A stretch of DNA of 64,000 bases from Akkermansia massiliensis (lineage in GTDB: Bacteria > Verrucomicrobiota > Verrucomicrobiia > Verrucomicrobiales > Akkermansiaceae), in assembly GCF_018847375.1 (NCBI RefSeq), contig NZ_CP072036.1, positions 1,240,001 to 1,304,000 of the forward strand. Direction: 5' to 3'. The translations under genes and the position numbers were made by a program. The notes under the pieces were generated by a model that saw nothing but the letters and a program-made list of their open reading frames with translations, was not told the DNA's origin and ran no database searches. Of this stretch, positions 39,801 to 47,990 are shown piece by piece (the stretch's first letter is position 1; every line of letters starts with the position of its first letter).

Positions 39801-40045
39801 CGGCGGATGCAGGAAACCGCTGGTTCTACTGGAGCTGGTGGGTTTCCCACCGTGAATTCCTGAAGGACCGGGTGCGCTTTTTCGCCGATTCCTGGTCGGG
39901 AGGCCGCTTTACGGCACGCTACCTGGCGAGGGTGACCAAGTCCGGCTCCGTTATCGCCCCGTCCGCCAAGGCGGAGCTGATGTACAAGCCGGAAACCTAC
40001 GGATTGAGCATTCCCCAGAAACTGACCGTCTCCGCGGGGAAGTAA
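33854..40045 (+). CDS. alpha-2-macroglobulin family protein (thioester-containing)
   Basis: A 2,063-residue secreted protein. A signal peptide (about 1-22, ending PSIADT) is followed by many macroglobulin-like beta-domains. The middle has a charged low-complexity stretch (about 843-862, DSSDEYDYKKYYRKEF). The thioester domain carries YPYGCLEQ with C1606 and Q1609, so the reactive thioester is retained. Large C-terminal bundle-like helices follow. Bacterial A2Ms trap periplasmic or surface proteases, entrapping them on cleavage of a bait loop. This is longer than E. coli YfhM (about 1,650). It is followed after 13 bases by pbpC, the usual partner. Confidence 0.95.
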   Translation: MKTCSFAIGCFLGICGIFPSIADTTVRYPSSSPSHLEKGKPFQLVFDKAVVPASEVGKPADPELMSFSPEKKPVELALGNGAGTAMPEGAKLMFVPPSLKFSSKWITPNVLECVPQEEVPFRSSYLWKPAENVRFLDGSLVPSVPLRLTGRTTWNFFLSSMDRGWQGSEVYPWESFFLVVPDAVPDRGNPANGLYRDGKGFLMLPGYCSWKEALEKNLRFAGVSDEEQLKSAGFMKRLKAGAGGNDAGFRLRPATLKEVRDAKSYRVRNIAGEGRFRGRPDGMVVPGVYVIQPEGMFRYGRNYCLVSLDASFLSSRGGGQKTGWEEIKLGAVPRFSASGYYHAFSGNGGRFTLEWTLPVRIEDLERFCRDHVEFFVEGGGKPMAYGDQEGGFTTSLDGEDAETAGKIAIRLDRERLAEMKHARSQWYTSLPFLVSADEAVFKLQWRLKGVRSVDDQELARKNAEGSVEVEPEDPCLYLDAGNNGVMYAGARKLKASVSNLKDLTVRGYRIRDGHRHQTLAAYRKIYERDQSAPLSRTVTDRDQRHFLPAELLAADKTGALILDVRGKTEAAISLDGLFGGAVEPGMYFIEVEGRVSDPVLEAYRLFGVPSENGGRRKFDGKEASYAAQAVVQVTDLGVLHKKTADTMFAYVYSLSTGKAVEKAQVQLLDANGSVLASVPVEHGSVILPMAGMNGKAAYVRVLSGVDSYLSPLEDWPGQVRMWSFGVKTLPYEWEALGLNPATTAETRVFMFSDRNLYRPAETMHLKGIVRSLLDNRLGLAPVEEVKLTVRDGRDREVAVKQVKLSDVGTFDLDFTFPGEETGTYSVLASLRLKGDSAEEEKEGAEDDSSDEYDYKKYYRKEFDKNNREFRYEVEVAEFKRNEFEVEEKIHELKPGAHLLKADVKATNFTGTPVSGGKVNWSLRSTPSNFYPAGYKDYRFGDYRDDDGGYWEAYYGYSSSRSSSHMKQQSSVLDGEGRNTVEFSLDGQSFPRVRRLSLQASVVNGNEQLVKVSRGAVWNPASVFVGVKNSSSICRQGTPLDLRLIALGLDGKPYAGSGLDLNMTVTRTAFRPARYESGDATTVRNDEVRSTVLEKALTLAPADSADVRTGGKAVSVPTPQDGIYEVAFSGRDAEGREFRTAVKYWVYGSDVSPWEYHDGLKVKIIPDKQLYKPGETARLLIQTPIEGEVMVTVEREKVLRSFARKLTLDNPVIEVPLEEADAPNVYISVFLVKGADLSSRKVRNPQLKLGYAALKVQPVQHTLNVKVFPPAGMSRPGSPAVVSGVVTDYSGRPVRNAEVCLFAEDEGTLQVIGYQTPRPIRYFYADRPLSVGTWTTLEQILDEDWGGRSTDNKGVFIGGGDSSDGSRKAPENLDLRKNFNPCAVWLASLRTDGEGRFKTEYRNPDTLTRYRVMAVALAGAADFGTGESAYVVNKPVMLEPAPPFTATEGDSLDIPVTVSQTGDRKGPWVVTLKSGTAAASVPQPVQTLTLNGNQPKTLVFNVKFTQPGEARLTWEIRAADGSGTPYSSGVYSLLKDSVEHTFEVVPPFPELRELRCFSLSSGRTLDLPGLLATPFLKGTPIRVTLGTSPLLYADGSVNYLLRYPYGCLEQLSSSTLPWIYEPLLAKYLPGFKGKSPEDRSRALRSGVYKIMKNQLSSGALSYWQGGTEVSEYCAYAALVLTLAREQGVYIPEQGLNKLYAYLGRSLSARPREGLLGAWVLARAGLMPASLLNRLLDHAAELRAEDRLYVALAAALSSRAEAKAQARSLMNVSGEEMKQPRCRLLLALAEMAQAPGDRAVRERLERLIVDRTSGSFGGRAPYSTWTSGWDVILLGEYLEGLQEAPLSAAFRVDRGGRTFDGICSVSSPSRFLTAVGEKAVLSLPEAGTRVYGMAEARGRSKTQQDGAAVNRGFAVSRVYERLSPEGTWTPAAEFAVGDLVRITLHVDKSADPLTYVVMEDYLPSAFEAVNPALLSQIPGGRESETADAGNRWFYWSWWVSHREFLKDRVRFFADSWSGGRFTARYLARVTKSGSVIAPSAKAELMYKPETYGLSIPQKLTVSAGK

Positions 40046-40058
40046 GTGCAGTGTTTTC

Positions 40059-42362
40059 ATGATGCGGCGCAGATCTATGAACAGGGCGGTTTTCAAAAAG
40101 CTCCTTCAACGGAAAACCCTTCTTTGGACTGCCGGAGGGCTGGCCGCCGCGTGGCTGCTTGCATGGTATGCCGTGCCCTGGCTGGTTCCCCTGCCGGAAG
40201 GGCTGCTCCATCCGGAAGAGCGGGGCGCCGTGGTCCTGGACAGGGACGGCGGCAGAATCGCCACATTGCCGGGACCGGATTATTACCACACGGAGCCTGT
40301 CCGGCTCCGGGAGGTTCCGGACATGCTTCTTAAGGCTACGCTGGCGGCGGAAGACAAACGCTTTTTCAGCCACGGAGGGGCGGATTTCCTGGCGCTGGCC
40401 CGCGCCGCGGCGGCGAATGCCGCAGGCGGGGAGGTTGTGTCCGGAGCGTCCACCATCACCCAGCAGCTCGCCAAGAATGCCAATCCTCCCGCACGCAGGA
40501 ACCTGTGGACCAAGGCCCGGGAGTTTTTTCAGGCCCGGCGCATGGAGATGAGCATGAGCAAGGAGGAAATTCTGGAGTCCTATTTCAACCTCCTGGATTA
40601 CGGCAATCTGCGCCGGGGGCCCGCCGCGGCGGCGCGTTTCTACTTTGGCCGGGAGATGTCCCGCCTGTCCCTGGCGGAATGCGCCCTGCTGGCGGGGTTG
40701 CCGCAGGGGCCGTCCTTTCTGAACCCCCTCCGGCATCCGGAACGTGCGCTGGAACGGCGGAACCGCGTTCTGCGTCGCCTGGAGGAGGAAGGCATGTTCC
40801 CGGCGGACATGGTGAACAGGGCCTTGCAGGAACCCCTGTTCAGCGCCGGAACGGAAGAAGGGCGGCAGCCGGCGGCTCCCCATGTAACAGCCGCCCTGAT
40901 GCACGCAGGACGGACGGGGGAGGTGCGCACGACGCTGGACGCCTCCCTGCAGCGCAGCGCGCTGGAAATCGTGAGGAGGGAGCTGGAACGCTTGAAAGGC
41001 CATCATGTGACACAGGCCGCCGTAATTGTGGTGGAAAACGCCACGGGGAACATTCTTTGCCTGGTCGGTTCCGCGGACCGGAAGCATCCGGCGGGAGGGC
41101 TGATGGACGGGACTTCCCTGCCGCGCTCCCCCGGTTCCGCCCTGAAGCCTTTCGTGTACGCCCAGGCATTTGTCCTGGGGGCCTATCCGGGAACCGTTCT
41201 TCCGGACGTTCCCACCACGTACCGGAGCGCGCACGGGCTGGAAGCGCCGCAGAATTACAACAGGGCCTACATGGGTCCCGTTTCCGTCAGGCAGGCCCTG
41301 GCCTGTTCCCAGAATATCCCGGCCATGAGGGTTCTGGATACCTTCGGCGGCCCGTCACGGCTACTGAAACTGCTGGAAAACCTGGGTATCCGGGGCATCC
41401 AGGGAGACGCCGCGCATTACGGCCTGGGCCTCGCCATCGGCAATGCGGAGGTGACCTTGCGGGATTTGACCGGGGCTTATGCGTGCCTGGCGCGCGGAGG
41501 CTCCTTCCTCCCCCTGAAGCTGGAGCAGGGTGCTTCCGTTCCGGAACGGCCCGTACTGCCTGCGGAAGCCTGCTTCATGGCGGCGGACATTCTGGCGGAC
41601 CGGGAAGCCCGGATGGCGGCGTTCCATGACCGGGAGCTGATGAACCTTCCCTTCCGGTATGCGTGCAAGACGGGCACTTCCTCCGATTTCCGCGACAACT
41701 GGTGCGTGGGCTTCACCCGTGAAATCACGGTTGGCGTCTGGGTGGGCAATTTTGACGCCTCCCCCATGAAGCAGGTGGGGGGCATGGATGGAGCGGCCCC
41801 CATTTTTGCCGGGGTCATGAGGCTGGCTCACCGCAATCTTGCCCCTTCCTTCCCCGGTCCCCCTCCCGGCATGGTGCGCATCCGCATTGATTCCCGCACC
41901 GGAAAGAGGGCGGAGGGGCTGGATCTGCCGCAAGCCCATGTCCGGGAGGAATGGGCTTCCCCGGAAACGATGCCGCAGCCGGCCTCCCCGGCGGATTACG
42001 ATGCCGTGGGACGGGCATATCTGGACAGCCGTTATACGGAGTGGTTTACCAGTCCTTCCTGCACGGTGGGGAATACCTTCTGCCTGCTTCCGCGGGCGTG
42101 GTCCGGGGAGGCTCCCCGCATCCTGGTTCCGGCAGACGGCTCGCGCCTGGCGCTGGATCCGGAACTGCCCGGCGGGGGACGCAGGCTCAAACTGCGCTCC
42201 AACCTGCCGGCGGGGGCGGTGTGGTCATCCCCCACCCTGACCGTCGTGCAGTATGGAGAAGAGGCCTCCGTGCTGCTGGAACCGGGAGCGCACGTCATTA
42301 CCGTGCGCCATCCGGAGCTGAACCTGGAGCAGCGTTCGTCAATTACCGTCAGGGAACTGTAA
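40059..42362 (+). CDS. pbpC: penicillin-binding protein 1C
   Basis: A 767-residue bifunctional enzyme. A short cytoplasmic tail and one membrane helix (LLWTAGGLAAAWLLAWYAVPWLV) precede the GT51 transglycosylase domain, with catalytic E98 in AAEDKRFFSH and GASTITQQLAKN. The transpeptidase domain carries S360-A-L-K (SPGSALKPFVYA), SQN, and KTGTSSDFRDNW. A BiPBP C-terminal domain (about 660-767) ends the protein. It builds and crosslinks peptidoglycan, and with the upstream A2M forms a known pair thought to repair walls after protease attack. The 13-base gap suggests one transcript. Another ATG at 40077 would shorten the N-terminus by six residues. Confidence 0.95.
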   Translation: MMRRRSMNRAVFKKLLQRKTLLWTAGGLAAAWLLAWYAVPWLVPLPEGLLHPEERGAVVLDRDGGRIATLPGPDYYHTEPVRLREVPDMLLKATLAAEDKRFFSHGGADFLALARAAAANAAGGEVVSGASTITQQLAKNANPPARRNLWTKAREFFQARRMEMSMSKEEILESYFNLLDYGNLRRGPAAAARFYFGREMSRLSLAECALLAGLPQGPSFLNPLRHPERALERRNRVLRRLEEEGMFPADMVNRALQEPLFSAGTEEGRQPAAPHVTAALMHAGRTGEVRTTLDASLQRSALEIVRRELERLKGHHVTQAAVIVVENATGNILCLVGSADRKHPAGGLMDGTSLPRSPGSALKPFVYAQAFVLGAYPGTVLPDVPTTYRSAHGLEAPQNYNRAYMGPVSVRQALACSQNIPAMRVLDTFGGPSRLLKLLENLGIRGIQGDAAHYGLGLAIGNAEVTLRDLTGAYACLARGGSFLPLKLEQGASVPERPVLPAEACFMAADILADREARMAAFHDRELMNLPFRYACKTGTSSDFRDNWCVGFTREITVGVWVGNFDASPMKQVGGMDGAAPIFAGVMRLAHRNLAPSFPGPPPGMVRIRIDSRTGKRAEGLDLPQAHVREEWASPETMPQPASPADYDAVGRAYLDSRYTEWFTSPSCTVGNTFCLLPRAWSGEAPRILVPADGSRLALDPELPGGGRRLKLRSNLPAGAVWSSPTLTVVQYGEEASVLLEPGAHVITVRHPELNLEQRSSITVREL

Positions 42363-42412
42363 CAAGAAGCCGGGAGTTTTCCTCCCGTGCGCACGTGGAA
42401 AAAGCGTTCCGC

Positions 42413-42751
42413 TCAGTCCAGCGGCAGGATGGAGGTGACCAGCATCTTGAACCGTTCCTGCGCAATGACGGAATGAGGCACTCCGGCGGGAATCAGGAGA
42501 GTCTTGCCCTGCGGAAGGTTGACCTCTTCATTGCCCACGGTAAAATACGCCGTCCCGTCCAGAATCTGCACCAGGGCGGGGCCGGGCGTCTGGTGGGTGG
42601 GGAGGAGCTGCTCGTCGTCAAAAGCCAGGATGGTCATGTTGACGCCTTTGGAACGCACAAGGGCCAGGCTGGTGATTTGCCCTTCGCGGTATTCAATCAG
42701 GTCAGCGTAATTGAAAGGCGCCCGTTCGGGGATATGCTGAATTGCTGTCAT
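42413..42751 (-). CDS. small cupin-domain protein
   Basis: A 112-residue single-domain cupin (MTAIQHIPERAPFNYADLIEY...). Core motifs THQTPGPALVQILDGTAYFTVG and NLPQGKTLLIPAGVPHSV match the cupin_2 fold. One metal-ligand His is at THQT and another at VPHS, though the first motif is atypical, so metal binding may be incomplete. The start is the ATG at 42751 rather than one five codons upstream. It is convergent with pbpC. Small cupins often bind sugars or metals, but the specific function is unknown. Confidence 0.8.
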   Translation of the reverse strand: MTAIQHIPERAPFNYADLIEYREGQITSLALVRSKGVNMTILAFDDEQLLPTHQTPGPALVQILDGTAYFTVGNEEVNLPQGKTLLIPAGVPHSVIAQERFKMLVTSILPLD

Positions 42752-42809
42752 GCAGGTTGGACACACTCATTTCCCCTTCCCGTTTCCGCCATGACAGGCT
42801 TCCGGGAAA

Positions 42810-42840
42810 AAGGTCCGCTCCAGACCCGGGAGCGGACCTT
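42810..42840 (-). terminator. intrinsic terminator for the rnr transcript
   Basis: AAGGTCCGCTCC (42810-42821) pairs with GGAGCGGACCTT (42829-42840). Reading the reverse strand the stem is followed by a run of T (TTTTTCC). It lies about 215 bases past the RNase R stop, in the 305-base gap between that gene and the cupin gene. No gene is seen in the rest of the gap. Confidence 0.8.
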
Positions 42841-43056
42841 GGCATTCAGCATTCATATGGTGCTTACTTACGGGTTCAACGTCCTGAGTTCATAGGCGTG
42901 GGGTCGGGTTCACAAGTAAACAGCAACCATTTTATACATGAAAAGTACAATTTGCTTCAAGAAAATTTTGGTGAAAAAATACAGATTTGATTCTGCTGCA
43001 AGGAGAACCGGATTTAACGCCCGCATGTGGCCGTTCCCGCCTGCGGGCGTGTGCCG

Positions 43057-45327
43057 TCAGCGGTTCCGCCGCCTGCGGCCGGGCGTGCGCTTCTCCTTTC
43101 TGCCTGGGGAGGCTGTCTTTTCCGGCTGCCGCCGTTCCTCCCGTGAGGCGATGGTAAAATCCGCCCACTGCTGTTCCCGGTCCACTTTCACGGGAATGAC
43201 GGGAATGCGCAGCCCTGCGCACAGCACGGAGCCGTGGTCGCTCTTCCAGCGGTTGGCGAATGCCTCGTACACCCAGCGGCCGCCGGGAAGCTTGTCCGGC
43301 TTGATCAGCCCCTTGATCTGGAGGCGCGGGATTTCCAGCAGCACGCCGAAGTGGCGCGTTTCCGTAATCAGGGCCTCGTGCACTTCCGGATGGTCCGCAT
43401 AGCACTGGCCTTCCAGCCATTCGAAAAGCTTCATCCGGTTGGCGTCCTTTTCCGCACTGGCGGAAGTGCGCTCCGTCTCTGAAATGTGTTCCGCGTCCTC
43501 CTCCAGCCTGCCTACGCTGCCGGCGCCTTTGGCCCCCTTGGGGGGATTGGCCAGCAGGGGATTCAGGGAGCGGTGAACCACCAGGTCCGCGTAACGGCGG
43601 ATGGGGCTGGTGAAGTGGCAGTAATTGGCGGTGGCCAGGCCGTAATGGCCCAGGGGCTCCGTGTCGTACCTGGCCCGCATCAGGCTTTTCAGGAGCGCCA
43701 GCTTGAGCAATTGCTCGTCCGGGGAACCCTTGATGGACTTCATCAGCTCATTAAGGTACTGGCGCTGGCCGATGTCGTGGACGGGGTGCCCGTACAGTTT
43801 GCACAACTGGCCGAATTCAAAGAGCTTGGCGGAATCCGGTTCTTCATGGACACGGTAGATGGTGGGGCGGTTCCTGTTTTTCAGCGTCAGGGCCACGGCC
43901 TCGTTGGCGGCCAGCATGCACTCCTCAATGAGCTGGTGGCTCTCATCGTACTCTTCCGTGATGATGTCCGTCACGTGGCCGTCCTTGTCCATGACGGCGC
44001 GCACTTCCGGGAAGTCCAGGTCCAGGGCTCCCTTGGCGTAGCGGTTGCGGCGCAGGATGGAGGCCAGCTTCCAGGCTTCACGGACCATGGAGGAAACTTC
44101 CCCCTTGTCATGCCCTTTCAGCATGGTGAAGGCCTCCTGGTAGGTCAGGCGCGCCTTGCTGCGGATGAAGGCGTCCGCGAAGCGGGCGTGGAGCATCTTC
44201 CCCTTTTTATCAAACTTCATTTCGCATACCTTCGTCAGGCGCACGACGTCCGGCCGCAGGCTGCACAAATCATCGGAAAGGCGGGGAGGCAGCATCGGAA
44301 GGACGCGGTCCGGCAGGTAGGTGGAGTTGCCGCGGCGCAGGGCTTCCTCATCCAGCGCGCCGCCGGGCTTCACAAAATGGGAGACATCCGCGATGTGGAC
44401 GGCCAGCGTCCAGCCGGATGGAGTGGCCGTGATGGAGATGGCGTCGTCAAAATCCCTGGCGCTTGCCGGGTCAATGGTGATGACGGTGCGGTCCGTCCAG
44501 TCCTCCCGGCGGCCCAGTTCCGCGGAAGAAGGGTTTTTCCGGAAAGATTCCACCTCCTGAAGCACGGAGGCGGGGAATTCCACGGGCAGGTCATACTTTC
44601 TGATGACGGCTTCCATGTCCACGTGGGGATCGTCCGGGTAGCCGAGCACCTCCACGATTTTCCCGCGCGGGGCCTTCTTTTCTTCCCCGCGGGACACGGG
44701 TTCCACGGAAACCAGTTGGCCGGGAAGCACCTCCATGGCGGGTTTTTCCACCAGTTCAATGTATTCCGGAGAGCCTACGCCGTCCCCGAGCACGCGGCCC
44801 AGCTTGTTCTTTCCGGCGCGGAAAACGCCCAGCCAGCGGGAGCGCGCGCGTTCCGTCACTTCCTCCACGCGGGCTTTCATGCCGGTATCCGGAGAAGAAA
44901 AGCGGTCCCTGCGGACGTTTCTCCGGCCCTTGGCCGCCTTGCGTTCCACGCGCACGGCCACGCGGTCCCCGTCCAGGGCGGTTCCCAGGTGGTTGGGCTT
45001 GAGCTCCAGCTCCGGAATGGCCTCCAGATCCCACCCCAGGTCCGCCGCGGCGGGATCCCCCTTTTTGGGGAGAAAAAGAATCTTGCCGGAGCGCAGAATG
45101 CGGATCATGCCGTGCACCAGGTTCCGGCGTTCCCGTTTCAGGGCGTATCTCCCCTTTTGCAGCCGCACGAGCCTGCCTTCCTCCTCCAGCTGGTCCACAA
45201 TGGCGCGGAAGTCCTGCTTCTGCCGGGAATCCACGTTCAGGGCGCGGGCCAGTTCTGATTTGCTCTGGGGTTCGTAATGTCCGTCTTCCATGTGACGGAC
45301 CAGGCGGTCTTTAAGGGAATTATTCAT
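43057..45327 (-). CDS. rnr: ribonuclease R
   Basis: A 756-residue exoribonuclease. N-terminal winged-helix-like region (SKSELARALNVDSRQKQDFRAIVDQLEEEG), cold-shock domains, the RNB catalytic domain with the Asp cluster TIDPASARDFDDAI and SHFVKPGGALDEEALRRG, and a C-terminal S1 domain (about 630-720). The tail is basic (RRQPEKTASPGRKEKRTPGRRRR). RNase R degrades structured RNA 3' to 5', including rRNA and mRNA fragments. The start at the ATG 45327 (MNNSLKDRL) matches family length. An open stretch upstream to 45417 is not RNase-like. The gene comes after the U32 and folC genes on the same strand. Confidence 0.95.
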   Translation of the reverse strand: MNNSLKDRLVRHMEDGHYEPQSKSELARALNVDSRQKQDFRAIVDQLEEEGRLVRLQKGRYALKRERRNLVHGMIRILRSGKILFLPKKGDPAAADLGWDLEAIPELELKPNHLGTALDGDRVAVRVERKAAKGRRNVRRDRFSSPDTGMKARVEEVTERARSRWLGVFRAGKNKLGRVLGDGVGSPEYIELVEKPAMEVLPGQLVSVEPVSRGEEKKAPRGKIVEVLGYPDDPHVDMEAVIRKYDLPVEFPASVLQEVESFRKNPSSAELGRREDWTDRTVITIDPASARDFDDAISITATPSGWTLAVHIADVSHFVKPGGALDEEALRRGNSTYLPDRVLPMLPPRLSDDLCSLRPDVVRLTKVCEMKFDKKGKMLHARFADAFIRSKARLTYQEAFTMLKGHDKGEVSSMVREAWKLASILRRNRYAKGALDLDFPEVRAVMDKDGHVTDIITEEYDESHQLIEECMLAANEAVALTLKNRNRPTIYRVHEEPDSAKLFEFGQLCKLYGHPVHDIGQRQYLNELMKSIKGSPDEQLLKLALLKSLMRARYDTEPLGHYGLATANYCHFTSPIRRYADLVVHRSLNPLLANPPKGAKGAGSVGRLEEDAEHISETERTSASAEKDANRMKLFEWLEGQCYADHPEVHEALITETRHFGVLLEIPRLQIKGLIKPDKLPGGRWVYEAFANRWKSDHGSVLCAGLRIPVIPVKVDREQQWADFTIASREERRQPEKTASPGRKEKRTPGRRRRNR

Positions 45328-45456
45328 CTTGCGGAAGTTCCGGGAAAGGAGTCTTCCATTCCCATTGATGCCATCATAAGGCGGTTTTTGCGCCGCTTCA
45401 AGGCGCGGGCGGTGCATTCTTTGTCCGCCTTTCTCCTTGCCAGGCCCGGGCTTGCG

Positions 45457-47949
45457 TTATCTGGGCCGGAGCGTGCCTTCCGTGGTGCCGAGCTGTTCCG
45501 CGACGTCCAGTTCCCGGATGAGCCGGGCCGCAGTGCAGGAGCCGTCCAGCAATTCCCGGTAGCGGGATACCAGAAGGCGTGCTTTTTCCGGAGAATCGTC
45601 CAGCAGTTCTACGCGGAAGCGGGAAAGGCCCTGATGGCGGAAGCCCCGGAAAAAGCCGGCTCCCGTCTGCGCGCGGCCGTTGAACAGGGTGTTCCGGCAC
45701 CCGGCGTCCGCCAGCAGGGGATGGAGCTGCCCCACGCGGTCCCGCAGCTGCACGTGGTACCGTTCACAGGGGCGGCCGCAGTTCTTATAGCTGGAGCCGT
45801 CCGACAGGAAGGTGCAGAACACGCAGTGCTCCATGTGGAACATGGGCATGTGCTGGTGCAGAGTCAGTTCAAACCATTCCGGCGGCGCGGCGCGGAGCAG
45901 GTCCTCCACCTGTCCGGCGTTCAGGTCATAGGAAATGGTGAGATAATCCAGGTTCCCCCGTTCCTTCAGGATGGCCGCGCTGTACGGATTGGCGACATTC
46001 AGGGAAAAATCCCCGATGCGGTGCAGGGGGGAATGGCGGAAGTACTGCGCCGCGCCCAGGTTGCGGATGAGGACGCCGTCCGGCTCCGCCCGTTCCATGA
46101 GCTTGAAGTAACCGGTTTCCGACGGCTTCTGGATGCGGGGCGTCGCCAGAAAGACGGGGATGCTTTTCGTGTGCCGCCGGACCGCTTCCACTCCCGCCGC
46201 ATAGTCCCGGAGGTCTTCAAAGTCCAGATAGACGGCGTCCGCTCCGGCATCCAGAACGGAAAGTATCTGTTCCGGCCTGCGGCACAGCACGGACAGGTGA
46301 GGCGGCGCGTCCGGCGTTGCCGCACCCGCCGGAAGCGCGGGAAGGACGAAAGGTTCCGGAAGACGGGAGGGAACGGAGATTTCTTTTTCCTGACGGGCCG
46401 TTTGAATTTGTTCCACGAGGGCGCGCCTTGTCTGGTTGAGGATGCTGAGCGGGAGCATCAGGCCCTCCGGCAGGCAGCATTCGCAGGAAGCCAGGCGGAA
46501 CCCCGTTCCTCCCAGCCTGCCGAGCTGCTGTTCCAGAACTTCAGGAGTCAGTGGGCGTTTTTCCGCCGTTTGCAGGGGCTGTGCGGACTGCACGGAACAC
46601 CCGTATTCCGGGCAGGAAACCGTCAGAGGCTCCCCGGCGGATCCGGTGCATGCCAAATGGAGGGGAAGGACGGCCTCCGGCAGGTGCTCCCGCATTTTTT
46701 TCAGCTCGGCGTTCAGGGCCGGATCATCCGTTTTCCAGAGCTTCTGCCCCGGCCTGACCTTGCTCCAGTCAATGCCGGAGGCTTTTCCGTGGAAGAAAAG
46801 GCGGTTTCTCTGCACTTTCCAGATGCGGCCGCCCTGTTCTTCATTGCGGTCCTCCCCGGCGTCAATGACGAAGCCGTCGCCGGGAGCGAGCGGAACGTTC
46901 CCTTCCGGCCTGATGTCCAGCCAGCCCTGGCCGCTGTCCACAATGGCGCCTGCATAGGCGCCGCGCTTCTTGCCGTGGCGGCCGTGGGTCAGGCGCGGGT
47001 GGTCCGTGCCGTCCAGCCAGCCGGTGGAAAAGCCGCGTGAAAATACCATTTGCAGTGCATAACGGTCGCGTGCGGTCACCAATTCATCCACGGGTATTCC
47101 GGCGCAGGCGGCGTCCAGGGCCTTTCTGTAGGCCGCCGTTACCGCCGCAACGTATTCCGGGCTTTTCAGCCGCCCCTCTATCTTGTAGCTCTTCACGCCC
47201 ATGCGGACCAGGTCCGGAATGCGGTCAAGGGCGCACAGATCCTGCGGGCTGAGCAGATAGCGCCTTTCTCCCAGCGGAACGGCCTTGCCGTCCACGACCA
47301 GGGTATAGGGCAGGCGGCAGGCCTGTGCGCATTCTCCGCGGTTGGCGCTGCGCTGGCCCAGGCTTTCCGACGTGAGGCACTGGCCGGAGTAAGCCACGCA
47401 GAGCGCCCCGTGCACAAACACCTCCAGGGGAATATCCGTATGGCGTATGCATTGCCCGATTTCCTCCAGGCTCAATTCCCGCGCCAGCACGGCCTGCTTC
47501 AAGTCCAGGAAACCGGCGGCGAATTCCAGGCCGTCCGGGGAGGAAAGCGTCATCTGGGTGGAGGCGTGCAGCTCCAGCTTCATGGCGGGATCCTGCCTTC
47601 CCCACTCTGTCAGGCAGCGGGCAAGCCCGATATCCTGCACGATCACGCCGTCCACGCCGGCGGCATTCAAATGGCCCAGGTAGGTGAGGGCGTCCGCCAG
47701 CTCGGAGGTGAAAAGGAGCGTGTTCATCGTCACGTATCCCCTCACGCCGTGCGCGTGGAGGAAGCGCATCAGTTCCGGCAGGGAATCCAGCGTAAAATTA
47801 TTCGCGCGCAAGCGGGCGTTGAAACGGTCCAGGCCAAAATAAATGGCGTCTGCGCCATTGGCTACGGCGGCGCGGGCGCAGTCCATGTCCCCGGCGGGAG
47901 TCAGCAATTCGGGGCGCAGGTCTCCGGGCCGGAGGGAGGAAAGGGTCAT
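45457..47949 (-). CDS. U32-family protein (RlhA-like) with C-terminal second U32-like half
   Basis: An 830-residue protein. The N-terminal half is a U32 domain (LRPELLTPAGDMDCARAAVANGADAIYFGLDRFNARL, FVHGALCVAYSGQCLTSESL) and has the C-x-n-C pattern that, in RlhA, TrhP and UbiU/V, binds an iron-sulfur cluster. Next is a DUF3656-like region. A further half (from about residue 560) has a second U32-like motif and Cys cluster (HCVFCTFLSDGSSYKNCGRPC). E. coli RlhA, which hydroxylates 23S rRNA, is about 650 residues, so this is longer. Hydroxylation activity is inferred. The gap to folC is 41 bases. Confidence 0.85.
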   Translation of the reverse strand: MTLSSLRPGDLRPELLTPAGDMDCARAAVANGADAIYFGLDRFNARLRANNFTLDSLPELMRFLHAHGVRGYVTMNTLLFTSELADALTYLGHLNAAGVDGVIVQDIGLARCLTEWGRQDPAMKLELHASTQMTLSSPDGLEFAAGFLDLKQAVLARELSLEEIGQCIRHTDIPLEVFVHGALCVAYSGQCLTSESLGQRSANRGECAQACRLPYTLVVDGKAVPLGERRYLLSPQDLCALDRIPDLVRMGVKSYKIEGRLKSPEYVAAVTAAYRKALDAACAGIPVDELVTARDRYALQMVFSRGFSTGWLDGTDHPRLTHGRHGKKRGAYAGAIVDSGQGWLDIRPEGNVPLAPGDGFVIDAGEDRNEEQGGRIWKVQRNRLFFHGKASGIDWSKVRPGQKLWKTDDPALNAELKKMREHLPEAVLPLHLACTGSAGEPLTVSCPEYGCSVQSAQPLQTAEKRPLTPEVLEQQLGRLGGTGFRLASCECCLPEGLMLPLSILNQTRRALVEQIQTARQEKEISVPSRLPEPFVLPALPAGAATPDAPPHLSVLCRRPEQILSVLDAGADAVYLDFEDLRDYAAGVEAVRRHTKSIPVFLATPRIQKPSETGYFKLMERAEPDGVLIRNLGAAQYFRHSPLHRIGDFSLNVANPYSAAILKERGNLDYLTISYDLNAGQVEDLLRAAPPEWFELTLHQHMPMFHMEHCVFCTFLSDGSSYKNCGRPCERYHVQLRDRVGQLHPLLADAGCRNTLFNGRAQTGAGFFRGFRHQGLSRFRVELLDDSPEKARLLVSRYRELLDGSCTAARLIRELDVAEQLGTTEGTLRPR

Positions 47950-47990
47950 GTCGTCGGAAATCACGGGGAAAAACAAAAAGGATGGAGGGG

